A stretch of DNA of 64,000 nt from Streptomyces sp. NBC_00448 (GCF_036014115.1 NZ_CP107913.1:6255501-6319500), one strand, 5' to 3'. Shown: positions 17,901 through 25,814, counted from the stretch's first letter. Notes: a model not told the origin generated them from the letters alone. Numbers and translations: made by a program.

Positions 17901-18251
17901 ATGGCGACCGACCATGGGGGAAACTTGCAGGTCTATCATCTGATGGCATTTCGCGAAGTGGCGAACGAACTCAGCTTCACCAAGGCCGCCGAGAAGCTCC
18001 ACTGCGCCCAATCCACGGTGACCAGCCAGATCAAGGAGTTGGAGCGATCCCTCGGAGCCGAACTATTTCACCGGGATCGGCGCCCGATCGAACTCACCTC
18101 GGCCGGAGCACTGCTCCAGGCGCGACTGGGACCGATCCTGCGATCCGTCGAGAAGGCGAACGCGGAGGTCCGCGAAGTCAAACAGGCGGTGATGAAGCAA
18201 GGGCGCGCGGTGGGGAGGCCGGCTGTGCATCATTCGCCTGAGGTCTGCTGA
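17901..18251 (+). CDS. LysR-type DNA-binding domain protein without effector domain
   Basis: The 116-aa product is only the LTTR winged HTH and linker helix. It reads LQVYHLMAFREVANELSFTKAAEKLHCAQSTVTSQIKELERSLGAELFHRDRRPIELTSAGALLQARLGPILRSVEKANAEVREVKQAV, then 20 unrelated residues and a stop. The effector domain is absent, and a strong terminator follows 13 bp after the stop, so no frameshifted remainder exists downstream. ATG 17901 is the best domain-matched start, but its ribosome binding site is weak and starts at 17799 or 17787 are possible. It may be a decayed regulator or a small DNA-binding modulator of the adjoining gene set. Confidence 0.65.
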   Translation: MATDHGGNLQVYHLMAFREVANELSFTKAAEKLHCAQSTVTSQIKELERSLGAELFHRDRRPIELTSAGALLQARLGPILRSVEKANAEVREVKQAVMKQGRAVGRPAVHHSPEVC

Positions 18252-18264
18252 GCCGCGGTACGTA

Positions 18265-18300
18265 CACGCCGCCGTCCACTTCGTGCTGGACGGCGGCGTG
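18265..18300. terminator. 14-bp hairpin between convergent genes
   Basis: CACGCCGCCGTCCA (18265-18278) pairs perfectly with TGGACGGCGGCGTG (18287-18300) around an eight-base loop. It ends the LysR-HTH transcript and the oncoming SDR transcript. Confidence 0.8.
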
Positions 18301-18346
18301 TCGTGTGCCGGGGTAGGCCCGACACTTCCGGCCGCGAACGGCCCGG

Positions 18347-19039
18347 TCAGACCTGGCCGATGGGCCGCATCTGGATGTGGTTGACGTCCATTCCCTCGGG
18401 CTGGTTGAGGGCGAAGAGGATGCTCTCGGCGATGTTCTCGGCGGTCAGCGCGGGGCCCTCCGGCGTGCCCCCGCGGTGGTCCCAGAACGGGGTGTCCACC
18501 TTGCCGGGCGCGATCAGCGTCACGCCGACGCCGTCGTTGGTGACGGCCATCCGCGTGTTCTCCGCCAGGGCGTGCGCGGCCCACTTGGTGACGGAGTAGA
18601 AGTTGCCGGGCGTGTTCTTGACCCCCGCCACCGATCCGACGATGACGATGCGCCCCCGGGTGTCCTTGAGGTACGGCAGCGCCTCCCGGACGACCAGCGC
18701 GGGCCCGAGCACGTTGGTCATCAGCATGGCCCGCATGGCCTCGGGCACGTGGTCGGCCAGGGTGCCGGGGAGGGAGAAGCCGGCGTTGACGATCACGTTG
18801 TCCAGGCGGCCCCATGCCTGGGCGGTCGTCTTGACCGCGGTCTGCACGTCGTACGGGTCCGAGGTGTCCCCGGGGATGGTGATCAGGTCGTGCCCGGCGT
18901 CCTGCCCAGCCGCAAAGTCGCTCAGCTTCTCCGGGTCCCGGCCGGTGATCGCCACCATGTGACCCTCCTTCAGCAGCCTGCGGGCGGTCGCGGCGCCGAT
19001 CCCCGAACTGCCACCGGTGATCAGGGTGACGTTGGCCAT
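18347..19039 (-). CDS. Short-chain dehydrogenase/reductase
   Basis: The 230-aa product is a classical SDR: cofactor motif TGGSSGIGAATARRLL (residues 8-23), structural NAG (VIVNAGFSLPG near 82), catalytic Ser in VGSVAGVKN, and the YSVTK catalytic Tyr/Lys pair near 147. ATG 19039 (MANVTLITGG) is the family start; the open frame upstream runs through a 13-bp tandem repeat and is non-coding. It is the last gene on the minus-strand arm of the 18-26 kb set, separated from the next gene by 221 bp, so it may have its own promoter. Confidence 0.92.
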   Translation of the reverse strand: MANVTLITGGSSGIGAATARRLLKEGHMVAITGRDPEKLSDFAAGQDAGHDLITIPGDTSDPYDVQTAVKTTAQAWGRLDNVIVNAGFSLPGTLADHVPEAMRAMLMTNVLGPALVVREALPYLKDTRGRIVIVGSVAGVKNTPGNFYSVTKWAAHALAENTRMAVTNDGVGVTLIAPGKVDTPFWDHRGGTPEGPALTAENIAESILFALNQPEGMDVNHIQMRPIGQV

Positions 19040-19055
19040 CGTTGCTCTCCTCGTT

Positions 19056-19107
19056 CGTGGTGGGCGCTCGTGGTGGGCGCTCGTGGTGGGCGCTCGCGGT
19101 GGGCGTC
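19056..19107. repeat. Four 13-bp tandem repeats upstream of the SDR gene
   Basis: CGTGGTGGGCGCT is repeated exactly at 19056, 19069 and 19082, with a fourth diverged copy at 19095-19107. The array begins 17 bp upstream of the SDR start codon, where its length could affect promoter or leader geometry. Confidence 0.85.
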
Positions 19108-19260
19108 GCCTCCGATCCATGCGACACGGCCGCCCCAGGGCCCTGACGGGTCGGGACGGCCGTCGTCACACACTCCGAACGGCGGCGGGCGGTGTGGACT
19201 CGAACAGTTGATGGTGCATCAACGTGCTTTCACGGCAGTGCTGAACAGCGCGAGAACCGG

Positions 19261-20043
19261 TCAGCGTCCCTGAAGCCCAGGATAGCGACCGCTGTTGACC
19301 CACTCCGCGATTGCCGGCTTGTCCTCGATCCCCACGTACTCGATGCGTACGCCCATCAGGTCGGGAGCGGTGATGAGGGCGAACGGAGTCTCGCCCTCGG
19401 CGGGTCGGAAGTACGCGTCCACGCCGATGCCGGACGCCTCCAACCACGCCACGCGGGCCGCCATGTCGGGCTCCCACACGCCGTAGTACAGGACCTTCCC
19501 GGCGTGCTCGACGGACATGATGCCGTCGCCGTCGGCCTGGATGAGTTCGTACTGCGGCTCCGTGGTGCGGGAGAAGGCAGCGGTCATCTTGCCCGGGGCG
19601 CCCGTGCCGCCCTGCTCCAGGTACGGGATCTCGAAGGTGGCGGGTTCGGCGAACTCGATGCCGAACCACTCCGCGTACTGTTCCACGGCCTTGGCCAGGT
19701 CGGGCACCACGACGCCGATGTGGAAGCAGGACGCGGGCAGGACCGGCTTGGCCTCCGCCGGCCGGTACACCTCCACGGCCGGCGGCTCCTCCAGGCACTC
19801 CAGGAGCCGGGGTATGAAGGCCGCCAAGTAGTCGGTGTGCTTGTGGGCCTCCAGGGCGTTCTCGTCCGCGTACTCCTCGATGACCAGGCGCTCGCCGGGC
19901 CGGTCCGCGGAGACGACGTAGTCGAAGCGCAGGCAGCCGGGCTCGTTGGCGCGGATGTCCCGCTCCAGTTGGGCCATCAGCGCGTCGAGGTGTGACTCGG
20001 TGCCGGGCTTGATGATCTGGCGTGCGGTCGCGGTGATCGTCAC
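19261..20043 (-). CDS. ABM monooxygenase-VOC fusion protein
   Basis: The 260-aa product joins two small-molecule enzyme folds. Residues 1-95 form an antibiotic biosynthesis monooxygenase (ABM) domain (TATARQIIKPGTESHLDALMAQLERDIRANEPGCLRFDY...RLVIEEYADENALEAHKHTDYLAAF). Residues 105-250 form a VOC/glyoxalase-like domain (FHIGVVVPDLAKAVEQYAEWFGIEFAEP...VAWLEASGIGVDAYFRP...APDLMGVRIEYVG). ABM domains are cofactor-free quinone-type oxygenases or decarboxylases; VOC domains use metal for isomerisation, dioxygenation or binding. The GTG start at 20043 has GGAAGGA upstream. It belongs to the leftward operon with the ferritin-like and DJ-1 genes. The combined reaction is unknown. Confidence 0.88.
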   Translation of the reverse strand: MTITATARQIIKPGTESHLDALMAQLERDIRANEPGCLRFDYVVSADRPGERLVIEEYADENALEAHKHTDYLAAFIPRLLECLEEPPAVEVYRPAEAKPVLPASCFHIGVVVPDLAKAVEQYAEWFGIEFAEPATFEIPYLEQGGTGAPGKMTAAFSRTTEPQYELIQADGDGIMSVEHAGKVLYYGVWEPDMAARVAWLEASGIGVDAYFRPAEGETPFALITAPDLMGVRIEYVGIEDKPAIAEWVNSGRYPGLQGR

Positions 20044-20176
20044 GATGGGGAATCCTTCCAGGGGTCGGGTGGGTGCGTGCCGGGTCAGGCCCGGCGGGCT
20101 CGGCGCGGCGCTGCTGGGCGGGGGAGCGGTCGCGGCTGCCCGTCCCGGCTCGCCACCAGGCGTTTCACGGGGTGTC

Positions 20177-21307
20177 TCACAGGGTGTTGAGGAAGCGCGG
20201 TCCGTAGAAGATCGGCTCGGCCAGGTCGGTGTAGTGGTCCAGCGCCCGGAACTCCTCGGGGTACAGCTCCTCCAGCCGCGCCACCGCGGTGGGGGGGATC
20301 TGGTTGCGCATGATGGTGAAGCACGAGCGGACCCGCATCTGGTCCATCTGGGTCACGGCGGCGCCCAGCGAGGGCCACCAGGTCTCCACCGGTCCGTTCC
20401 AGGAGGTGTCCAGCGCCACCAGCATCTGGGTGTAGGCGTCGTCGAAGCCGTCAAGCTCCTTGCGCACCTCGGCCTCCCGCGGGTCGAGGGCGAGTACCGC
20501 CTCGTAGCCGTCCGCCGGCACGGCCAGCGTGTTGATGACGACGGGCCAGGCGATCTCCTCACCGCTGAAGAAATCGGGCTCGGTCTCGCGGGTGATGGAG
20601 ACGCCGTCCTGCGGGACGTACCGGCGCCCGTAGCGCAGCTCGGCGAAGCGGGCGTAGTGCGATCCCTCCTTCTGGAAGTCCTCCTTCACGGTCTCCACCG
20701 TGCCCACGCCCTGCCCCTCGCCCTGTTCGGTGATGATGTCCAGGGCCCGCAGGAACGAGCCCACCGGGTCCTGGTCATCCTTCTCGAACGTGGGATAGCC
20801 CAGGTTGCCGCCGACCTGGTTGGCCGGCCCGCCGCGGCGCACCGCCAGCTCCACCGCGTCCGCGTTGCGGACGACGGCCTCCCGCACGGCGTCGTAGAAG
20901 GAGCCGATCGTGGGGTAGGCCGACCCGCGCTGGCGCGAGTTGAGCATGAACTCCGGGGCCTCCAGCCGCATGAAGGACTCCAGGCTGGCGTTCGACAGCT
21001 TCGCCAGCCGGGGCCGCAGGTCCGGGGCGGTGCCCCCGGGCAGCCCGCCCCGCCCCGCGTACGGCGGGTTCAACCCCTTGATGTCGGGACTGCCGCCGAG
21101 CGCGGCCACCATGTTGGAGGCGATGGCCATGTGGACCATCTCCTCCATCAGCACGCTGCGGATGGTGTTGTACGACGGGTAGTTCTGTACTTCCAGCGAG
21201 TACATGGCCGCGCAGTACAGCGGCATGGTGGCGTGCTCCAGCGCGATCGCGGTCTGCAGGGCGCCGCGGATCCAGCTGAGGTCTCGGAGTTCGACGGGCG
21301 TGGGCAT
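20177..21307 (-). CDS. Ferritin-like domain protein (VioB/iminophenyl-pyruvate dimer synthase type)
   Basis: The 376-aa product starts with a ferritin-like helical domain of the kind found at the C-terminus of VioB and RebD-type proteins: LSWIRGALQTAIALEHATMPLYCAAMYSL (residues 9-37) and TIRSVLMEEMVHMAIASNMVAALGGSP (48-74). These supply the E...ExxH ligands of a metal centre. The C-terminal 200 residues have no motif I recognise. VioB-type enzymes couple amino-acid-derived imines, but this protein lacks the large N-terminal VioB region, so a different oxidative chemistry is likely. It lies 27 bp downstream of the DJ-1 gene in the same operon. Confidence 0.82.
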   Translation of the reverse strand: MPTPVELRDLSWIRGALQTAIALEHATMPLYCAAMYSLEVQNYPSYNTIRSVLMEEMVHMAIASNMVAALGGSPDIKGLNPPYAGRGGLPGGTAPDLRPRLAKLSNASLESFMRLEAPEFMLNSRQRGSAYPTIGSFYDAVREAVVRNADAVELAVRRGGPANQVGGNLGYPTFEKDDQDPVGSFLRALDIITEQGEGQGVGTVETVKEDFQKEGSHYARFAELRYGRRYVPQDGVSITRETEPDFFSGEEIAWPVVINTLAVPADGYEAVLALDPREAEVRKELDGFDDAYTQMLVALDTSWNGPVETWWPSLGAAVTQMDQMRVRSCFTIMRNQIPPTAVARLEELYPEEFRALDHYTDLAEPIFYGPRFLNTL

Positions 21308-21334
21308 GTGACGGCTCCAGGTCTGCGGGTCGGG

Positions 21335-22135
21335 TCAGGCTTCCGCGTTCTCGTCCAGCGGCGGGTAGAGCATGGGCTGGAAGAAGTCCTGGAAGGACTC
21401 CTCCAGCGAGGGGTTCTGGAAGAACTCCGGCCCGGTCTCCTCGAAGATCACGTCGCCGATCCCGCCGAGCGTGTCGAACATCATCGAGACGATCGTTCCG
21501 ACCTCGCGGCCGAAGTAGTGCGCCACCAGGGCGACCGCGCCGCCGTTGACGCCGTAGGAGCCGGTGAAGGTCCAGATCCGCGAGGCGGGGTTGGCGACCC
21601 ACATGTGGCGGGCCTTCGAGACGTTGAAGCCCTCGCCGCGCAGACCGCGCGCCACCGCGGCCACGCAGGTCAGCGGCTCGTCGTTGACGATGCCGGAGCG
21701 GGCGATCACGCCCACGCCGGAGCAGTTGGCGGCGATGACCTTGCCGGCCTCATGGTGCCGGCGGATCAACTTCTGCACCCGGTCGTTGGTCAACAGCGCG
21801 CCGGAGCCGACACCGCCGGGGATGTAGAGGATGTCGAAGAGCTCGTCGTCGTTCAGCACGGAGTCCGCCACGACGTTGGTGCCCATCTGCATCTTGACGA
21901 CGCCGGGCTCCAGCGAGACCAACCTGACGTCCAGGTCGCGGTTGGCGGATTCCCGCTGCCAGGGGGCGATCCCGCCGCTGAGGACCATCGCGGCCCCCTT
22001 GAAGATCTCCAGCGGGGTGATCGTGTCCTGCTCGGAGCAGGACTCGTAGCCCAGCACGCCGATCGAGTTGATCTGGACGGGCGCGTTGTTCCGTGGTGCG
22101 GCCTGGCGACCGCGGGCGGGCATGGGTGTAGTCAC
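21335..22135 (-). CDS. DJ-1/PfpI family protein (isonitrile hydratase-like)
   Basis: The 266-aa product is a class I glutamine-amidotransferase-like fold with an early glutamate strand (TPLEIFKG near residue 41) and the nucleophile elbow AANCSGVGVIARSGI near residue 140 (Cys). This arrangement resembles the InhA (isonitrile hydratase) and AraC-N-terminal branch of the superfamily. The N-terminal 20 residues are a flexible extension, and an acidic Phe-rich C-terminal tail (FFQNPSLEESFQDFFQPM) is unusual. The GTG start at 22135 has GGGGAG upstream. It is first in the leftward operon and divergent from the cupin gene. Confidence 0.85.
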   Translation of the reverse strand: MTTPMPARGRQAAPRNNAPVQINSIGVLGYESCSEQDTITPLEIFKGAAMVLSGGIAPWQRESANRDLDVRLVSLEPGVVKMQMGTNVVADSVLNDDELFDILYIPGGVGSGALLTNDRVQKLIRRHHEAGKVIAANCSGVGVIARSGIVNDEPLTCVAAVARGLRGEGFNVSKARHMWVANPASRIWTFTGSYGVNGGAVALVAHYFGREVGTIVSMMFDTLGGIGDVIFEETGPEFFQNPSLEESFQDFFQPMLYPPLDENAEA

Positions 22136-22404
22136 GGGTTTTCTCCCCTGTCGAGTCGGTGAGGACGCCGATGACCGCTGCTTGCGGGGAAGGGCCGGCG
22201 CCTTTCGGAAAGGAACCCTGCCGCACGTTCCGACCGGCCAACAAATAAGAATCCGCGGGGATGGGCATTGCGACGTCCGGGGACCACATGGCTGTTATCG
22301 GGGACTGCCGCTCTCGCTATTTGAGCCCGCCTCGGTCAGCCGTCTAGCGTCCACTCTCGGACCGGGGGGTTCACAAACCGACCGACAGATAGGACGAGCA
22401 GCGC

Positions 22405-23172
22405 ATGTCCGAGATGATGCGCGAGACGCAGCCGGCCGACCTGCTGGTGCGGATCGACCCCGGCCCACGCGACTTCGCCGCACTCAACGAGGCGGTCCGC
22501 AAGGGGTCCCGCGTGGCGAACGAGCACCTGGACGACGACGAGCACCTGAACGAGGTCATCCCGAAGCCGTGGGGGCTGGAGTACCGCGTCTTCGTGGACG
22601 ACTTCATCGACGTGTGGAACCTGAGGATCAACTCGGGCGAATCCACGTCGATGCACGTCCACCCCCGCAAGCTGACCTACCTCCTGTGCCTGGCGGGAGA
22701 GGGGGTCACGGACACGCTGACCGGGCAGGTCCCGCTCTCCGCCGGAACGATCCTGCGGATCGGCGGGGGCGCGTTCCACTCGTCCAGGAGCCTGGGGCCC
22801 GAACCGCTGTGGCTCATCGAGGTCGAGGCACCGCGGAACAAGTTCGACCTGATCCGGTTGCGCGACAACTACGACCGGCAGGGCACCGCCTACGAGCAGG
22901 ACTACACCGAGTCCCCGGACCTGCCGGCCAAGCCGATCTCCTACCTGCCGCAGGCCCGGCTCCGCGACCGCAGCCCAGGGGCGGAGTTCGCGTTCTCCAT
23001 CCGGGCCGGCATGGACATCTTCTACCGGCGCCAGGAGGAGGACCTGTTCCACATCGCGCTCGGGCTCACCGGTGTCGTCACCGGCGAGATCGACATCCTC
23101 GTTCCGGTCCGGAGCGATGTACGGCGTCCCACGCTCGACCAGTACTACCTCTCCATCGCCAACTCCGCCTGA
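22405..23172 (+). CDS. Cupin-domain protein
   Basis: The 255-aa product carries a cupin barrel with metal-ligand motifs ESTSMHVHPRKLTYLLCLAGEGVTDTL (about residues 72-98) and ILRIGGGAFHSS (about 112-123). A second, less conserved barrel-like half follows (FAFSIRAGMDIFYRRQEEDLFHIALGLTGVVTGEIDILVPV). It resembles sugar-phosphate isomerase or mannose-6-phosphate isomerase-like cupins, but no specific substrate can be assigned. It is the first gene of the rightward operon, divergent from the DJ-1 gene at 22135 across a 269-bp shared promoter region. Confidence 0.85.
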   Translation: MSEMMRETQPADLLVRIDPGPRDFAALNEAVRKGSRVANEHLDDDEHLNEVIPKPWGLEYRVFVDDFIDVWNLRINSGESTSMHVHPRKLTYLLCLAGEGVTDTLTGQVPLSAGTILRIGGGAFHSSRSLGPEPLWLIEVEAPRNKFDLIRLRDNYDRQGTAYEQDYTESPDLPAKPISYLPQARLRDRSPGAEFAFSIRAGMDIFYRRQEEDLFHIALGLTGVVTGEIDILVPVRSDVRRPTLDQYYLSIANSA

Positions 23173-23246
23173 CCCGGTGCCCTGCCGCAGCGACCTGCCG
23201 CAGAGACCTGGCCCGCAGACCCGACCCAGAGAGAAGGACACCGATC

Positions 23247-23792
23247 ATGCCCAGTGCCGTCATCATCACCGGTCCCGGCTTCCAGGACCACGACGTCGTC
23301 TACACCTACTACCGGCTCATCGAGGAGGGCTGGACGGTGGACGTGGCCACCAAGAACGGCGCCCACGTGGTCGGCAAGTACGGGATACCGCTGCCGATGG
23401 ACAAGACCGCCAAGCCGCTGGTCTCCTTTGACCAGCTCGACGCGGACACCTACGACGCGGTGATCCTCACCGGCGGCCACGAAGCCCCGGACCGTGTCCG
23501 CCAGGACGCGCACGTGCTGGAGTTCCTGCGCACCATGGACGCCCGGCAGAAGGTCGTCGCCGGTCTGTGCCACGGCCCGTGGATCATGGTCTCCGCCGGT
23601 GTCCTCAAGGGGCGCAGGGCCTGCGCCTACATCGGGCTGCGCGACGACGTGATCAACGCCGGCGCGGACGTCGTCGACTCCGACGTGATCGTGGACGGCC
23701 ACATCATCACCTGCTCGTACTACGCCTACGTGGGCAAGTTCATGCAACTGGTCTTCGAGACCGTCGCCAAGAACCAGGTGGCGGTGGCCTGA
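23247..23792 (+). CDS. DJ-1/PfpI family protein (PfpI-like)
   Basis: The 181-aa product has the compact PfpI layout: a beta-strand start (PSAVIITGPGFQDHDVVYTYYRL), TYDAVILTGGHEAPDRVR near residue 75, and the nucleophile elbow VVAGLCHGPWIMVSAGVL near residue 110 with the active-site Cys-His pair. ATG 23247 is preceded by AGAAGGA; the open frame upstream of it is the cupin gene in another frame. Members act as deglycases, chaperones, hydratases or proteases. It is one of three distinct family members within 4.2 kb. It lies 74 bp downstream of the cupin gene. Confidence 0.9.
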   Translation: MPSAVIITGPGFQDHDVVYTYYRLIEEGWTVDVATKNGAHVVGKYGIPLPMDKTAKPLVSFDQLDADTYDAVILTGGHEAPDRVRQDAHVLEFLRTMDARQKVVAGLCHGPWIMVSAGVLKGRRACAYIGLRDDVINAGADVVDSDVIVDGHIITCSYYAYVGKFMQLVFETVAKNQVAVA

Positions 23793-23866
23793 GTCTCGGG
23801 CCACCGTCGCCTCGCACGGGGACGGGCGTCTCCCACCCCGGTCCGGCGCCCGCCCCCGTGCACCCC

Positions 23867-24075
23867 CTAGTACTGCGTCGGTGCTTGCCGTGACGGGTGG
23901 GCAGGAAACACGCCAGCGCCGACTCCCGCGGCTCCGACCGGTTGAACCGGTGCACGAACCGCCCATGCACCGCATCCAACTCACCAGCCCACGACCCGAC
24001 CTCAGCAACACCCCGCAGGAAATCCCCGACACCCGACCTGCCCGCCCGTCACGGCAAACACCGTTGCAGTACTAG
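23867..24075. mobile_element. MITE derived from an IS701-type element, with CTAG target duplication
   Basis: The element body is 23871-24071 (201 bp). Its 35-bp ends (23871-23905 and 24037-24071) are inverted repeats matching at 31 of 35 positions, beginning TACTGC. CTAG flanks it on both sides (23867-23870 and 24072-24075), the target duplication typical of IS701-family insertion. The minus strand between the ends still encodes an IS701-type transposase N-terminal fragment (GELDAVHGRFVHRFNRSEPRESALA), so it arose by internal deletion of a full element. The right CTAG overlaps the AGGAG ribosome binding site of the HAD gene. Confidence 0.88.
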
Positions 24076-24083
24076 GAGACACC

Positions 24084-24815
24084 GTGCTGATACTCGACTT
24101 CGACGGCGTCATCGCCGACGCGTTCACCGAGTGCGCCCTCGTGACGTACTACGCCGACCACGACCCCGACACCGTGGCGGACAAGCCGATCGACGAACTG
24201 GTCGCCGCGCTGCCGGCCGGGTTCCTGGCCCGCTTCCGCACTGTGCGCGGCTACGCCCGCCTCCTCGGCGACTTCATGGCCGCCCGTGAGACCGCCGCCG
24301 AGAGCATCCGCGGGGTCGAGGACTACGATCGCCTGCTGACGGGTATTCCGCCCACGAAGTCGGCCGGACTCGTCAGGGGCGCGACCGCGGTCCGCTCCGC
24401 GCTTCGCGCGCGGCAGAAGGACGCCTGGCTGGACATGCACACCGTCTACCCCGGCGTGGACCGACTGCTGCGCCGTCACCAGGGCAGGGGCACCTCGATC
24501 GTGACGGCCAAGGACGCGGCGAGCGTGTGGGAGATCCTGGCCCACCACCAGTTGGAGAACACCGTGGTGCAGGTCGTCGGCGAGTGCTCCGACAAACGCG
24601 CGGCCGTACGGGAGATCGCCCTCAGCGACGGACTCCCGTCCTCCGCCGTGACGTTCATCGACGACCACATCACCAACGCCCTGGCCGTCCGCGACACCGG
24701 CGCCACCAGCCTGTGGGCCTGGTGGGGCTACCACACGCCCGACCACGTCGAGCAGGCCATCAGCCGCAGGCAGCGCCGCGTGTACCTGCCCGAACTGACC
24801 ACCCTGACCGCCTGA
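24084..24815 (+). CDS. HAD-superfamily hydrolase
   Basis: The 243-aa product has HAD motif I LILDFDGVIADAF (residues 2-14; nucleophile Asp and catalytic Asp as DxD-like DFDG), motif II IVTAKDAAS near 136 (Thr in place of the usual Ser/Thr strand end), and motif IV TFIDDHITNAL near 193. This suggests a phosphatase or phosphonatase-like activity on a small molecule. The GTG start at 24084 has AGGAG at 24074-24078. The MITE ends at 24071, so its insertion removed everything upstream of the ribosome binding site. It lies 26 bp upstream of the third DJ-1 gene. Confidence 0.87.
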   Translation: MLILDFDGVIADAFTECALVTYYADHDPDTVADKPIDELVAALPAGFLARFRTVRGYARLLGDFMAARETAAESIRGVEDYDRLLTGIPPTKSAGLVRGATAVRSALRARQKDAWLDMHTVYPGVDRLLRRHQGRGTSIVTAKDAASVWEILAHHQLENTVVQVVGECSDKRAAVREIALSDGLPSSAVTFIDDHITNALAVRDTGATSLWAWWGYHTPDHVEQAISRRQRRVYLPELTTLTA

Positions 24816-24841
24816 TCCCCGTAACCAGAAGGACATTCGCC

Positions 24842-25507
24842 ATGCCCAAGGTACTGTTCGCACTCACCTCGCACGGCCAGCTGGGCGACACCGGTCGCAA
24901 CACCGGCTTCTACGTGCCCGAGGTCGCCCACCCGGCCCGGGTCTTCCAGGACGCCGGCTGGGACATCGCCTTCGTCTCCGTCGCCGGCGGGAAGCCGCCA
25001 CGCGACGGGATCAAGCCCGGTGACACCGTGACCGCGGAGTTCCTGGAGGCCAACGGCGACGCCCTGTCCGACACTCCGTCGGCCGACGCGCTCAGCGCCC
25101 GCGACTACCAGGCCGTCTACTTCGCCGGCGGCCACGGCACCATGTGGGACTTCCCCCACGCGACCGTCCTCACCCGGCTCGCCGCGGAGATCTACGAGCA
25201 CGGCGGGATCGTCGGCGCCGTCTGCCACGGGCCGGCCGGCCTGGTCAACCTCACCCTCTCGGACGGCTCCCACCTGGTGGAGGGCAAGCAGGTCTCGGCG
25301 TTCACCAACGAGGAGGAGGAGGCCGTCGGCCTGACCGGTGTCGTTCCGTTCGCGCTGGAATCGGCCCTGGTCGACAAGGGCGCGAAGTTCACCAAGACGG
25401 ACAACTTCGCCGAGCACGCCGTCGCCGACGGTCGGCTCGTCACCGGGCAGAACCCGGCCAGCGCGGCCAAGGTGGCTGAGCTGATCATCGAGCAGTTCGG
25501 CGCCTGA
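24842..25507 (+). CDS. DJ-1/PfpI family protein (Hsp31-like)
   Basis: The 221-aa product matches the Hsp31/type 1 glutamine-amidotransferase-like group: VLFALTSHGQLGDTGRNTGFYVPEVAHPARVFQDAGWDI at the N-terminus (with the acidic PEVAHP segment), YQAVYFAGGHGTMWDF near residue 90, and the nucleophile elbow GAVCHGPAGLVNL near residue 125. Related proteins are methylglyoxalases (glyoxalase III), deglycases or holding chaperones. ATG 24842 is preceded by AGAAGGA. It is the last gene of the rightward operon and is followed by a large cruciform-like terminator. Confidence 0.92.
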   Translation: MPKVLFALTSHGQLGDTGRNTGFYVPEVAHPARVFQDAGWDIAFVSVAGGKPPRDGIKPGDTVTAEFLEANGDALSDTPSADALSARDYQAVYFAGGHGTMWDFPHATVLTRLAAEIYEHGGIVGAVCHGPAGLVNLTLSDGSHLVEGKQVSAFTNEEEEAVGLTGVVPFALESALVDKGAKFTKTDNFAEHAVADGRLVTGQNPASAAKVAELIIEQFGA

Positions 25508-25520
25508 CCGCATCCGAACC

Positions 25521-25585
25521 CACCGGCAGGCGGAGACCTGCGCCCCGTCGTGACGGCCGGGGCGCGCGGGTCCCGCCTGCCGGTG
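25521..25585. terminator. Nested hairpin terminator after the DJ-1 gene
   Basis: CACCGGCAGGCGG (25521-25533) pairs perfectly with CCGCCTGCCGGTG (25573-25585), and an inner GCGCCCCG/CGGGGCGC stem folds between them. It ends the rightward operon. Confidence 0.75.
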
Positions 25586-25667
25586 TCATTTCCGCGCCCG
25601 CTTCCCGGCTCCGGTTCCGCCCCCGCGGCTCCGCGACCGAGCCTCCTGAAGCCCTCCGAACCACGTC

Positions 25668-25682
25668 ATCAGGATCTCTGAT
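25668..25682. promoter_or_regulatory. LysR-type T-N11-A box
   Basis: ATCAGGATCTCTGAT is a palindrome with arms ATCAG/CTGAT and fits the T-N11-A consensus of LysR operators. It lies about 130 bp upstream of the LysR start at 25815, in an AT-rich promoter region. Confidence 0.65.
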
Positions 25683-25814
25683 AACGATTGATACCGCCCA
25701 GAATAATTGCTTTTATCGAATAGCACTCAGAACGAAGGTGAAACACATGCATGTCGCCGTGGACATTGCACGCATCAGCATGATTGGTCATTCCGTCGCA
25801 GAGGGGTCGGACAC

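Larger units (their letters stand above)
25508..25814. other. 307-bp intergenic region before the LysR gene
   Basis: The first third holds the terminator hairpin at 25521-25585. From 25670 to 25790 the sequence is AT-rich (ATAACGATTGATACC, AGAATAATTGCTTTTATCG) and contains a LysR-type box at 25668-25682. An ATG at 25748 opens a 53-codon frame overlapping the LysR start, which I do not accept as a gene. Confidence 0.55.

Noticed and set aside
19056..19107. Direct repeats considered as a possible CRISPR array
   Set aside because: Units are contiguous 13-bp tandem copies without spacers; no cas genes are in the window.
23740..24032. Apparent minus-strand genes between the PfpI-like and HAD genes
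   Set aside because: The region is a 201-bp MITE; the only meaningful reading is a truncated transposase N-terminus.
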